From Hermatobates lingyangjiaoensis (Eukaryota > Arthropoda > Insecta > Hemiptera > Hermatobatidae): a stretch of 64,000 nt of DNA. Shown here one piece after another: positions 32,901 through 44,331 of the stretch; within the stretch, counting starts at the first letter, position 1; every line of letters begins with the position of its first letter. Location of the stretch: positions 799,501-863,500 of the forward strand of contig JAPFBL010000104.1 of assembly GCA_026182355.1 (NCBI GenBank). Direction: 5' to 3'. The position numbers and the translations under genes were made by a program. The notes beneath the pieces are model-generated. The model ran no database searches and was not told the origin of the DNA. It saw only the letters and a program-made list of their open reading frames with translations.

Positions 32901-34839
32901 TTATATAGTATCACTGGTACTCCATAATTATGTCATCATTTTCTCCGAAAATCACATCAATAAATTCACTACAACATAAAAGCTATATATATTATATATA
33001 AGTCATTATAACACAGTTTTTTCATATAGGATATACAAATATCGTATAGGGATATACAAAATATCTTTGTATAGTGATCATTCACAATAAGTTGAAATTC
33101 AGAACCATTATTCAATATTTCACTTGAGCATAGTATACAGAGATCAAAGATTGATAACGTGTTTTGTTGTCTTTCAATATTAATGTATTGAACCATGGAA
33201 TCAGAAAATTAACTCCCCTCCACGTGGCAATTTATGCGTTCGCTTTGAACGCAGACTCAGTTATCTATTATCATAAGGTTCTGATAAATTGCTTTTGTTC
33301 TATTTTTGATTTATTTCTGAGTAAATCCTTAACCATCTGAAAGCATACCAAGCACAAAAAAATTGCATAAATGTTCAGCAGAAAAGGAGCTAGCAGGGAC
33401 AATTTACAGTGATACGAGCATTTAAAGCATGCAAGAGTCCGCTGCAGTGCTGAAACTGTCTCACTCACAGGACATACTACATGTCATTCAACTCTACACT
33501 GCTGTAACACATCCAAGCATCCTGAAAATAGTGCTACTATTCTGTTTAGTTTCCACCACGGCTGTCTATTACCATAGTTTGATTAATAAGTTTTCTAATG
33601 ACATTCGCAATCTTGTATAAACCTTTCACTTGTAAACTTTCATTTAAATATTTTTCTTTTCTCTTATCTCTTATTAGAAATTAATTTATCATATCATTTA
33701 AATAATAGGATTTATCATTGCTGATGTAATTCTTATAATTATTGAAACAATATTCAAGAGAGCATAGAGTAAACTCTCTTAGAGTAGGAGTAGGATTAGA
33801 AAAAAAATGACACTCAAGTTGATTGTTTAAATTGTTTATGTCATCATTATTTAGTTTATAATGAAAACACACTACGTTAACGATGTTAAATCAATATTGA
33901 ATTACCTAAAATTGTTAAGAAAGAAGCATCAAGATTCAATAATTAGGGTGGTATGCAGAGAAAGTCGTTAAGAGATAATAATTGTATTTAGGAAAATGGA
34001 ATTTTAATTAATAACGATGATATTGCTATTTTAATGTGGTTTTAAATCAATATAAGAACTAAGACACACCTTGATGATTTTAGTTTGCATCAAGGAACTT
34101 AAAACTTTATGTGGCTTTGAAAATTAATTTAGTGTAAAATTGGAGGCAAGAGGCAAATAAAGGAAGTGTCAGGTTTATTGGTAGAAGATAGAGGGTGGTT
34201 TTGAAGGTGGTAGGGGTCGCGGGGTTGGGGTGGGGGAGGGTGTAAACTTTTCCCATTATTCTCGAGGACTGCTATAGGTTTCAGAATACCAGTAATTCTG
34301 CTGCTTTCAGACGTCAGGCGTTGTTACAACGGCTACAGCCTGGATAATGCCACTCTCGCGACAACCTCCGACAATCCTGTCCAACAACAAACTGTATTAT
34401 ACTCGTACACTATTGGTCCACTCCTGGAACTTCCTAATAATCACATCTAGACAAATGGCTTGAATTTCGTAGACAAACAGTCTTTCGATCCTCAAACTAA
34501 CATTTGTATCAAATTAAAGAAGAAAAAACATGTTGTCATCTACGCTCAACTCTAATTTAATAAACATATTATCAAGGCTACTGTCAATCAATTTAATTAC
34601 TTGAGTTATTCCAATTAGACTGTCGCGGAGTAGTATCAATATCTGTCATAAAAGTATTATCATACACATTGATTATCAATTAAATATATCACTTATTTGA
34701 ATGAAGCAAACACTTTTTAACAGTTATAACGACGACTGAAACATTGTTATAGAGAAATCTGACATTGTTCCTACAGATGCAACTTAATAGTTATCTATTT
34801 TGGTTTATAGTTTGTTATAAAGTAGTTTAAGTCCATGGA
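32901..34839. other. No gene recognised
   Basis: AT-rich sequence with no supported gene. A G-rich run at 34213-34240 is listed separately. Short open frames at 32969-33872 on both strands show no family. Confidence 0.4.
34213..34240 (+). other. Potential G-quadruplex motif
   Basis: Five G-runs (GGGG, GGGG, GGGG, GGGGG, GGG) with loops TCGC, TT, T and A. This fits the G-quadruplex pattern and is isolated in AT-rich DNA. It is not the same sequence as the motif at 24.4 kb. Confidence 0.65.
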
Positions 34840-35094
34840 CTTTTTGTAAAGTAATATTAAGATTACAACTTCTATGATATTCAACAATTTTTGCAGAAAA
34901 AGTGAATAAAATAAAAAAAAATTATTTTTGAGAAAAAAAATTATTTTTGAGAAAAAAAATTATTTTATATAATATATAATATATACTTTATAATAATTTT
35001 TCCTCAAAATAATTTTTTTTTATTTTATTCACTTTTTCTGCAAAAATGGTTGAATATGATAGAAGTTGTAATCTTATAATTACTTTACAAAAAG
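34840..35094. repeat. Foldback element, 255 bp, arms about 100 bp
   Basis: The left arm starts CTTTTTGTAAAGTAATATTA and continues through GATTACAACTTCTATGATAT and TTTTTGCAGAAAAAGTGAAT. The right arm is its reverse complement and ends CTTTACAAAAAG at 35094. The centre holds three A-rich repeats (AAAATTATTTTTGAG type) and a (TA)-rich loop. Arms run to the very ends, as in foldback transposons or MITEs. No target duplication is obvious. Confidence 0.75.
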
Positions 35095-37151
35095 TTTAGT
35101 GTCACCAAACAAATAATATTTTTTACTACATTAACTACCAAAGGTTATTAAGATTTGAATTTTGGTGTAAAATTAATCAATATCCTTAATTATGTATTTT
35201 CATACAAAAAATTGGAGTAGGTTACAGTCAAATGTAATTACATCTGGTTTACAAACAACTGGGCTATGCTTTTTTAATTTTTCTACCATATAGACGTAGT
35301 ATCTAATCTCTGATAAAGTATTTAATGATTTATTAAATTCTTTCTGAAGACTTGGCCTTCAACATACATTTAAAATTTTAAAATCTCTGTTTGCATTCAA
35401 GGAGAAATGAAACAAACCTGAAATCATGTAATATAATCATATAATGAATACTAAATGAAATTTATCAGGAAGAGATTAAGCTAAACATAACAGAAGTTAT
35501 CTAAAATGTAAAGAGTAATCTGGTAAAGAACAAATTTGATCTTTTAAGATGTGTGATGTATTTGCAGTGTGTTTAATAACTATTGAATATACTCTTATTC
35601 AAACATCAACATTTGCAGACGTCATCAAAAAAGGTTAAAACTGGAATTGAAAGAAAACGAACTTTAAGGATTTAAATTAAATGATTTTAAAATCTTAAAA
35701 TAGAAATGTTGCATGATTGCTATACTTTACATACAGTAAGTAAAACACAAAAAACAACTGCTCATTCATAAATCTAAACTTGAAAGTATATATCATAAAA
35801 TTCCTTACTCCTACTTCAGGTTTCTCAAATGTAAATTATATTGCAATAATGAAACGTATTTAATGAGGCTATTGGATACTACAAAAAGTTGGAAGTGGTG
35901 TCCTTGATATTTAATATAGGTAAAGGCATTCATAAATTCAATGATTGTATCCAGAGTTAATTGACTTATTTTACTACATCTAGTTATACAGAATATGTTA
36001 GTTCAGTAACTTGTAGAAAAGCTTGCTTCAGAATACAAGATTGCCTACTGGTCGTAGAATAATGCCAGTATCTGTATCTTTGTTCTAACAATACAGAAAA
36101 TTTAATCAAATATATAACTTTTGTTAAAGAATCGGTAGATACATATCAATAAACATAAAAATAATCATGCGAAATTCAGAATATACAAAAATAAATGTTC
36201 TTATGAAAAGCAGACAAACTAGCTCTTTCATTTTACTAGTTGATCGACTGAAGTCATAAATCATTTTTCGAAATGAAGTACATCAAGTTAAATATTACGA
36301 TTCTAATAAAGTTATTAATTAGAGAATGATTTATGCGTTCAAATGGATAATTAAAAATAATCAAATTGTTTTTAAAATGTTAAAGAAAATGATAGGCAGT
36401 ATAATTTAATCTGAGAGTTGTATACTTTAAAATGGTTTAATGTTTTATATTTTCTGAGTAAATTAGACGTATCTTTACTTTGATTAAGTACTCCATGAGA
36501 GCTTAATCCTCTTTCAATCTAACCGCACCATCAAAGAGTTGAAATGGAATATTGATTAAACTGAAAAAGCAGTTCAGTTAAGTTATTAAAGCAGTGAATT
36601 TGTTTTCATTTACCGAATTAAAGCTTCGCTGCAATTATGATATATTTAGTAAAACCTTTTACTGACCATACATCTCAATAATTCTTTTCATTCTAATCTG
36701 AACTAAATCGAGTGGATTTCAAATCCAATAAAAACATAAAACTTTTGCTTGTAATATTGTATACTCAATGTATCGATAATTTATTATTCAATCAACCAAG
36801 AATATCCAATAGTTACTGTTGGCAACATGGAACCGAAATGACCTATGCCATGTTAGATACAAATGTGTATGTGTATTTGTATGTTCTAGTATATTTATGA
36901 TAAGAGTTTCTACTTGCTATTAAAACTTTTTTGTAAATAATGTCTGCCAAAAATTAAAATTGTCTTCACTAGATGGATATTTATTTTTTGAAATCGATAC
37001 CTTCTTATGCTAGTATAATTTCGATAAAATGGAGTAAGGAATGTTGAAGATTTCATCTCTAGTGCTCACTTTCACATTTAAACCTTTTAGAAATATTAGG
37101 GTTGTTTCAGAAGTAAATAAATACAAACACGACTACAAAACTGAACCCAAA
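35095..37151. other. No gene recognised
   Basis: AT-rich sequence without supported genes or repeats. An open frame at 36712-36900 has no recognisable features. Confidence 0.4.
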
Positions 37152-37356
37152 GAGAAGTAATATATGAGGTATAGTATAAAAGGGAAGCAATACATGAGAT
37201 ATAGTATCAAAAGGAAACAATACATCAGGTATAATATGAAAGGGAAGCAATACATCAGATATAATATGAAAGGTAAGCACTACATGAGATATAGTATGAA
37301 AGGGAAGCAATACATGAGATATAGTATGAAAAGGAAGCAAAAAATCAGGTATAATA

Positions 37357-38264
37357 CGAGGTGTGTAAATAAAGTAGTGAGACTGATTTTTTTTTTAAAT
37401 TTTCTATTCAAATATAATTACAATGTGATATTGTCACCTTCAAAATAGTTCCCTTCGGAAGCCACACAGCGCTGGAGACGGTCCTTCCAGTCATTGTAGC
37501 ATTGCTGGAACTCGGATTCTGGAATGGCCTTCAGCTGGTCGGTTACAGCAGTTTGTATGTTTTGTAGTGTCCCGAAATGAGTTCCCTTGAGGTGATTTTT
37601 CAATCTCGGAAAGAGGAAACAGTCACAAGGACTCAAGTCTGGTGAATAAGGAGGCTGAGGAGCAACAGGAATGTTTTTACTGGCCAAAAACTCGTTTATT
37701 GAGATGGCAGTGTGAAAGGGCGCGTTGTCGTGATGCTCCAATTCATTGGTCAAAATGTGATGAACGGAGGTGTGATTCAAATTCAACTGTTCCCCGATCA
37801 TTCTGACTGTCAAGCGTCGATCTGAACGCACAAGGTTCCGTACTCTGTTGACATTTTCATCGGTGTTTGCACTTGAAGGCCTTCCGCTTCGTGGTTCATC
37901 TTCAATCGACTCTCTTCCTTCTGAAAATTCCTTAAACCACCGAAAAACCTGTGCCCTTGATAAAACACGTTCTCCATAGGCCTCCTGAAGTTTTTCAAAA
38001 GTTTCGGTTGCATTATGTCCAAGTCTGAAGCAAAATTTGATTGCACACCGCTGCTCAACTTTGAGGTCACTCATTTTTAAAACGCTCAAGAAAAAACCAT
38101 TTCACGAAAACCAACGCTACGGACAAACAAATGACTGTGGCGAGTTCAGATTCATACTGGAGGCGCATCACACGTGCACCTGACGCTACTCAAGGCCACG
38201 TGTCTCCAGCGTTGCCAGATCGAAAGCGACGTTGCCAGTCTCACTACTTTATTTACACACCTCT
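37357..38264 (-). mobile_element. mariner transposon, copy 2, inserted in the minisatellite
   Basis: The terminal repeats are those of copy 1 (CGAGGTGTGTAAATAAAGTA at the left; the last base at the right is T in place of G). TA at 37355-37356 and 38265-38266 is the duplicated target. Removing the element restores a normal minisatellite unit (GGTATAA-TA-TGAAAG), so the insertion is younger than the array. Confidence 0.95.
37418..38089 (-). pseudogene. mariner transposase, internally deleted (copy 2)
   Basis: A single open frame of 223 residues; the family's protein is about 345. The N-terminal DNA-binding region (MSVLKMSDLKVEQRCAIKFC to LNLNHTSVHHILTNEL) is joined directly to EHHDNAPFHTAISINEF. 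The deletion removes about 120 residues with the first catalytic Asp (the GDE box). The second Asp (HHDNA) and third (PDLSPCD) remain, 34 residues apart, so this was a D,D34D mariner. The C-terminus (KNHLKGTHFG to EGDN) is complete. It might still bind the terminal repeats but cannot cut DNA. Confidence 0.9.
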
Positions 38265-39466
38265 TATGAAAGGGAAGCATTACATCAGATATAATATGAA
38301 AGGGAAGCAATATATCAGGTACAATATGAAAGGGAAGCAATATATCAGGTATAATATAAAAGGGAAGCAATACATCAGATATAATATGAAAAGGAAGCAA
38401 TACATCAGATATAATATGAAAGGGAAGCAATACATCAGATATAATATGAAAGGGAAGCAATACATCAGGTATAATATGAAAGGCAATCAATACATCAGAT
38501 ATAATATGAAAGGTAAGCACTACATGAGATATAGTATGAAAAGGAAGCAATACATCAGGTATAATATGAAAGGGAAGCAATACATCAGATATAATATGAA
38601 AGGGAAGCAATACATCAGATATAATATGAAAAGGAAGCAATACATCAGGTATAATATGAAAGGGAAGCAATACATCAGGTATAATATGAAAAGGAAGCAA
38701 TACATCAGATATAATATGAAAAGGAAGCAATATATCAGGTATAATATGAAAAGGAAGCAATATATCAGGTATAATATGAAAAGGAAGCAATACATCAGAT
38801 ATAATATAAAAGGGAAGCAATACATCAGATATAATATGAAAAGGAAGCAATACATCAGATATAATATGAAAGGGAAGCAATACATCAGGTATAATATGAA
38901 AAGGAAGCAATACATCAGATATAATATGAAAAGGAAGCAATATATCAGGTATAATATGAAAGGGAAGCAATACATCAGATATAATATGAAAGGGAAGCAA
39001 TACATCAGATATAATATGAAAGGGAAGCAATACATCAGGTATAATATGAAAGGCAATCAATACATCAGATATAATATGAAAGGTAAGCACTACATGAGAT
39101 ATAGTATGAAAAGGAAGCAATACATCAGGTATAATATGAAAGGTAAGCAATACATGAGATATAGTATAAAAAGGAAGCAATACATCAGGTATAATATGAA
39201 AGGGAAGCAATACATCAGATATAATATGAAAAGGAAGCAATACATCAGATATAATATGAAAGGGAATCAATATATCAGGTATAATATGAAAGGTAAGCAC
39301 TACATGAGGTATAGTATGAAAAGGAAGCAATACATCAGGTATAATATGAAAGGTAAGCAATACATCAGATATAATATGAAAAGGAAGCAATACATCACGT
39401 ATAATATGAAAGGTAAGCAATACATCAGATATAATATGAAAAGGAAGCAATACATCAGGTATAATA

Positions 39467-39540
39467 AAAAGATTTCAAATAAACACGTGAAACAACAATC
39501 AATGATCAAACCACAATAAGAAATGGGAAAACAAGACTAA
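39467..39540 (-). mobile_element. 74-bp Penelope-type tail inserted in the minisatellite
   Basis: The sequence is the family-C tail (AAACACGTGAAACAACAATC, GATCAAACCACAATAAGAAA, AAAACAAGACTAA), cut off before the hammerhead-like part. AGGTATAATA is present on both sides (39457-39466 and 39541-39550), which looks like a 10-bp target duplication. It is a 5'-truncated insertion with its 3' end at the left. Confidence 0.75.
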
Positions 39541-39965
39541 AGGTATAATATGAAAGGGAAGCAATACATCAGATATAATATGAAAGGGAAGCAATATATC
39601 AGGTATAATACGAAAGGGAAGCAATACACGAGATATAGTATGAAAAGGAAGCAATAAATCAGGTATAATATGAAAGGCAATAAATACATCAGATATAATA
39701 TAAAAGGGTAGCAATATATCAGGTATAATATAGAACGGAAGCATTACAGATGTATATAATGAAAGGGAAACAATACATCAGATATATTGTGGAAGGGTAG
39801 GAATACATCAGGTTATTATGAAAGGGAATCAATACATCAAGTATTAAAAGGAAGCAGCATATCCAGTACATTATGAAAGAGAACATCAGGTATATTGTGA
39901 AAGGGTAGCAATACATCAGGTTATTATGAAAGGGAAGTACTACAGGTATAGTATGAAACAGAAGC

Positions 39966-40443
39966 TTGGAATAACGAAAACAGACCAAGATTACTCCAGA
40001 GATCATAAAGAATTCTTAAAAGAGACAACGAAAAAGACATGCAAAACCAGAGGGTTCAAGAGAGAACTCTGAAAGACAGTAAGCATCGGTTAGGAAGTTA
40101 GCTATTCTTGCTATCAAACAAAGCGCCGTAGCTACGAGTATCATGTCCAAAGCAACGGCCACACCTAGTTATCATTCACTCTTATTTTCTTTATCAGTGT
40201 AGAGAATTTTAATTAACCTTACTTTTAGAGTCACAAGTGTTATTCCATGATAAGCTAACGCAAGTATCACACATATCAACTAACAATTTAACGGCAATAC
40301 TTCAGTCTCATCGCATTTATAACCCGGCTTGAGATCAACCAGTGGTAATGTAAATGCATATTATTTGTTACAGAATTCATAAGAAAATAGTTAAGAAATT
40401 AGGTCTACAAAAATAAGAAATTCAGTTAATGGCAAACATAAAA
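39966..40443. other. No gene recognised
   Basis: Short stretch between the minisatellite and repeat X. No homology or repeat is seen. Confidence 0.4.
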
Positions 40444-41280
40444 AATCTGGAGTGGCCTACACTCTACTTTACTATAAGTAACTTAATGTCAAATTTCTTG
40501 AGTATATACTCGTAAAACATAACGTCTCATTTAAGCATAACGTAAAAATCTAAATGGGATATAATTATTAGCCTTTCATTCCTGAGGTAGTACAGATAGT
40601 GATTGAAGGACATATCATTTTATAAGCTTATTTTTGTACATCACAGATAATTTATTATTTGCAAATAATTGCATTAGTATAACTACAGCAGTAATAACAT
40701 TTTTGAAAAACCAAAGTGAACATTTCTTGATACGAAATATTCTCCTACAAGAGAACATGGCTTTTGTTCAAATAGCCAGTGGATTTCTTACATCGTTTAC
40801 TTGACATCCTTCTACATTGAATATTAAAGTAAAATTTTAAAATTTAAAACAGGAAAATACCCTTTTTTTCTCTGAAAAACATCTTAAACTGCTAAGAAAA
40901 TGTTGTTTTAAGGTGATTTGTTAATTAAAGATGTACGATAATTACAGTTATTAATCTCTAAACGAAAGATTCAGATTATGAATTATCATTTACATTTTTG
41001 GTCTTTTATAGAATTATCATACTGGGAATTTTAATCTTTAAAATAATAATAATAATAATAAGCTTCTTAGTATTTAATAAGATCATTTTCCTTCCCCTTT
41101 GTCAAATAACATATATACGAATTTTTTTTTCACTGAGTGTTATTATTTTCCTGCACAATATTATTCGTCTTACATCTCATATAATTCAATAAACAATTTA
41201 AACTGTTCCTTTATAAAATCAATTTTATCTCAGTGGATTCGCTCAAATAATTTCTAAGTCAATGTAAACAATGTAAAAAA
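40444..41280 (+). repeat. Repeat X, copy 2
   Basis: Starts ATCTGGAGTGGCCTACACTC and follows copy 1 throughout, with a private (AAT)n expansion near 41040-41060. It is directly followed by another X. Confidence 0.85.
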
Positions 41281-42089
41281 ATCTGGAGTGGCCTACACTC
41301 TACTTTACTATAAGTAACTCAATGTCAAATTTCTTGAGTATATAAAAATAACGTATCATTTAATCATAACATAAATATCTAAATGGGATATAATTATTAG
41401 CATTGCATTCGTGAGGTAGTACAGATAGTGATTGAAGGACATATGAATTTATAAGCTTATTTTTGTACATCACAAATTTATTATTTGCAAATAATTTCAT
41501 TAGTATAACTACAGCAGTAATAACATTTTTGAAAAACCAATGTGAACATTTCTTGAAACGAAATATTATCCTACAAGAGAACATGGCTATTGTTCAAATA
41601 GCCAGTAGATTTCTTACATCGTTTACTTGACATCCTTCTACATTGAATATTAAAGTAAAAGTTTCAAATATAAACAGGAAAATACCCTTTTTCTCTCTGA
41701 AAAACATCATAAACAGCGAAGAAAAAATGTTGTTTTAAGATGATTTATAGTTAAAGATGTACGATAATTACATTTATTAATCTCTAAACGAAAGATTTCA
41801 ATTTAGAATTATCTTTTACATTTTTGGTCTTTTATAGAATTATTATACTGTGAATTTTATGTCTTCTAAGTATTTAAAAAGATCATTTTCCTTCCCCTTT
41901 AGCAAATAACATATATACAAATTTTTTCTGAGTGAGTGTTATCTTATTCCTGCACAATATTATTCCTCTTACATCTCATACACGTCAATAAACAATTTAA
42001 ACTTTTCCTTTATAAAATCAATTTTATCTCAGTGGAATCGTTCAAAAAATTTCTAAGTCAATGTAAACAATGAAAAAAAATATAAAAAA
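41281..42089 (+). repeat. Repeat X, copy 3 (tandem)
   Basis: Head-to-tail with copy 2. It ends in the A-rich junction that leads into repeat Y at the 16.67-kb locus, but here the Helitron intervenes. Confidence 0.85.
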
Positions 42090-43486
42090 CTAGCAAATGT
42101 ACCCGTCTTTGACGGAATCAAAAATTCTATTATTCTTGGTATTCCAAAATATCAATTATAGTATTATACTAATACTATAATTAGAAGTTATAGAATAGTA
42201 GAAAACACCATTATTAGTACAGTGTTAAACAAATGCCTCTGTATACACTACATTAGCTGTCTGTCCTTCAGGTTCATGGAAGAACAATCAGTTGAAACCT
42301 CTGACTATTGAGCAAGTAAACTACAGTTGACCATGTGAGAAAAACTTGGTTTCGCTAACTTGAATTCCTGCGTTAGATAAAGTCTCCCTTTGCGACTTAG
42401 TTAACGTCATTGCAAAATAGACTCTGAGGGGACCTTGCAATCATTTGAATGGAAACAGACAGTCGCTCGGAATCAATGGTATGCGTGGTATACACACAGA
42501 CTCCCCAATACCACATCCAGTCATTATGTCCGCCTCTATGGCATATCTGTGTAGAGCACGAACTCAGAGTCGTGTCCCGTTGCACAGTTTTTGGGTCACT
42601 CATGTTTCGTAACATCAAATTTGTTACTGCTGTAAATTGCAGCATCATTGGTGCACCTACTTTAAGTTTTTACTCATGAACAGGCAGTCCAGGAGAAATA
42701 AATTCAGAGTCAAGAAATTCAATTAGATAATGAACTGCTTCTTCATCACTAATCCAATCTCTTTACTGACTTGTAAGTTCTTTCCTCGGCTTCATATAGC
42801 GTAAGAACTTTGTTGATTTCTCATGCCTGTTCATATTAAGAGTTGAGAATTGCTCGTTTACAAAACTATTTATTCGTATTAGATAGTACATCCTCAACTC
42901 TGGGAAACTCTGGTACCTTTTCAAAGATGTCAAATACGCAATATATTCATATGCTCAATTGAAATTAAAATCAACTAACAATACCTACTTGCCACACCTG
43001 TGTATTTTCAAAACAAACTTGTCTGTGAAGTTAGGAAAATACAGCTAAAAGCCCCATAACTTCGCTTCTGTACTGAATTAATAATCTATTTAGAACCCAT
43101 ATTTTAAGTTAGACACACACAAATCCAGTGTCAATGTTTCAGCTCGCTATGTCTTATGGTGGCTGAGTTTACTTGTGACAAACATTTTTTCGTTAAACGT
43201 CCATAACTTCACTTCTACGTTGAATTTCCAATCAATTCATAGCCTATATTTTAAGTTAGACCTACACAAATCTACTGTAAAAGTTTCAGCTTTATATGTC
43301 TTATGGTAGCTGAGTTTACCTGTGACAAAGTTTTGCGGACAAACCGACAAACCGACAAACCGACAAACCGACAGAAATTTTTCTAAGGGTGGATTCGGTT
43401 TCTCCAATGTATGAAACGTAAAGAAAACTTGAAATGAGTCAGTTCTAAGCAATGTACAGACAAAATCATTATTTTATTTATAAAGA
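42090..43486 (-). mobile_element. Helitron, family 1, copy 3, complete ends, with proven empty site
   Basis: On the minus strand the element runs from TC at 43486 (TCTTTATAAATAAAATAATG, after A) to the hairpin CCGTC-AAA-GACGG and CTAG ending at 42090, followed by T. Its neighbours are the end of repeat X (...AAAAAA) and the start of repeat Y (TTCGACAAG). The locus at 16675/16676 has the same junction without the element and without any extra base. This fixes both ends and shows insertion between A and T with no duplication, as known for Helitrons. It has an extra (GACAAACC)n run near 43336-43372. Confidence 0.95.
42225..42835 (-). pseudogene. Helitron helicase, C-terminal fragment (copy 3)
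   Basis: The same region as in copy 1, somewhat better kept: KLKVGAPMMLQ, NLMLRNMSDPK, IEADIMTGCGIG, FAMTLTKSQR and HEPEGQTANVVY, with a stop at 42225-42227. One extra A after SDPK shifts the frame (the frame then reads TVQRDTTLSS), so an 83-residue ORF in this region is an artefact of that shift. Upstream helicase and Rep domains are absent. KVGAP and LRN(M)SDPKLCNGTRL are signature blocks of Helitron helicases. Confidence 0.8.
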
Positions 43487-44331
43487 TTCGACAAGTATAG
43501 CAGGTGATCTCTTAGTGTAAAATAAACAAACAGTTTTTATAGCGTTATAGCTCTTTTCCATAATTGAAACTTCACGATTTTTTTTTATGAATTGCTAATT
43601 TTTTGTTCCATTTTTGGTCAAATTTTCATTATTTTTTAATGAGCCGTTTAGCGTCAAAAAAACATTTTCTGAAAACAGAAATCGTACTGTAACGCCCCAT
43701 TAGCGAATGTAATTTTGAAAAAAAATATCTCAATTCATTCTACACATAATGTTCTATTTATAGGCATAGTTTCATTCTTGTCCGTCAAACAGTATGGCTT
43801 GTATCGCTCTCACAAGCTTTGAGATTGAATTATAAGTCAAAATTTGTACATTTTATTGAAAAAAAAATATTTCCTGTTGTCTTAAAATTCTGAATATATT
43901 TTTCGTTTGTTGCATTGGAAACCTCAAAGATAATGTCAAAATTTCAAAACTCAAGGATTATCAGTTTAGGAGAAATAAATGTTTTAAAAAAAACGGTTTT
44001 TGGCAAAAAAAGTGACTTTCCCATCATGAATAATTCTTCCCAAACAATAGGGATCTTCGTCTTTATGAGGCCCATTTTTGTGTAAAATATCAACTTGATC
44101 CATCAAAGATTCTGGACCGTAGCGTGGTAACAAGCAATGCTAACACACGCACCCACCCACCCACCCACCCACCCACCCACCCACCCACCCACCCACCCAC
44201 CCACACACACACAGACATCATCGTAAAAACGTCATAAAACGACTTCTGGGACCTCAAAACATGTAATTCCGTCAAAATCTCGAGATCGAATTTTTCACGA
44301 TCACTATACTTTACTTATAGTAAAGTAAAAA
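43487..44331 (+). repeat. Repeat Y, copy 2
   Basis: Continuation of the X/Y composite after the Helitron. It has the longest (ACCC)n tract, at 44147-44204, and the terminal palindrome TACTTTAC-TTATA-GTAAAGTA. Confidence 0.85.

Larger units (their letters stand above)
37152..39965 (+). repeat. 30-bp minisatellite array with two insertions
   Basis: The unit is 30 bp; translated on the plus strand it reads MKGKQYIRYN. Seven units lie at 37152-37356, forty at 38265-39466 in exact 30-bp register with no indels, and degenerate units at 39541-39965. Units differ mainly at two places (AGGG/AAGG and CAGAT/CAGGT), with a rarer variant set (AGGCAATC, then AGGTAAGCAC, then CATGAGATATAG) repeated 570 bp, or 19 units, apart. 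A mariner (37357-38264) and a PLE tail (39467-39540) interrupt it. Because 30 is a multiple of 3, long open frames arise automatically on both strands and are not evidence of a gene. Confidence 0.95.

Noticed and set aside
38152..39450. 432-residue minus-strand open frame of FHIISDVLLP repeats
   Set aside because: Same minisatellite read in reverse; it even runs into the mariner inverted repeat. No gene evidence.
38131..39519. 462-residue open frame of MKGKQYIRYN repeats
   Set aside because: It is a by-product of a 30-bp tandem repeat (a multiple of three) read through from mariner terminal sequence; comparable open frames exist on the other strand.
37152..39965. CRISPR-like array
   Set aside because: Units are contiguous 30-bp repeats with no unique spacers, in a eukaryotic transposon-rich context.
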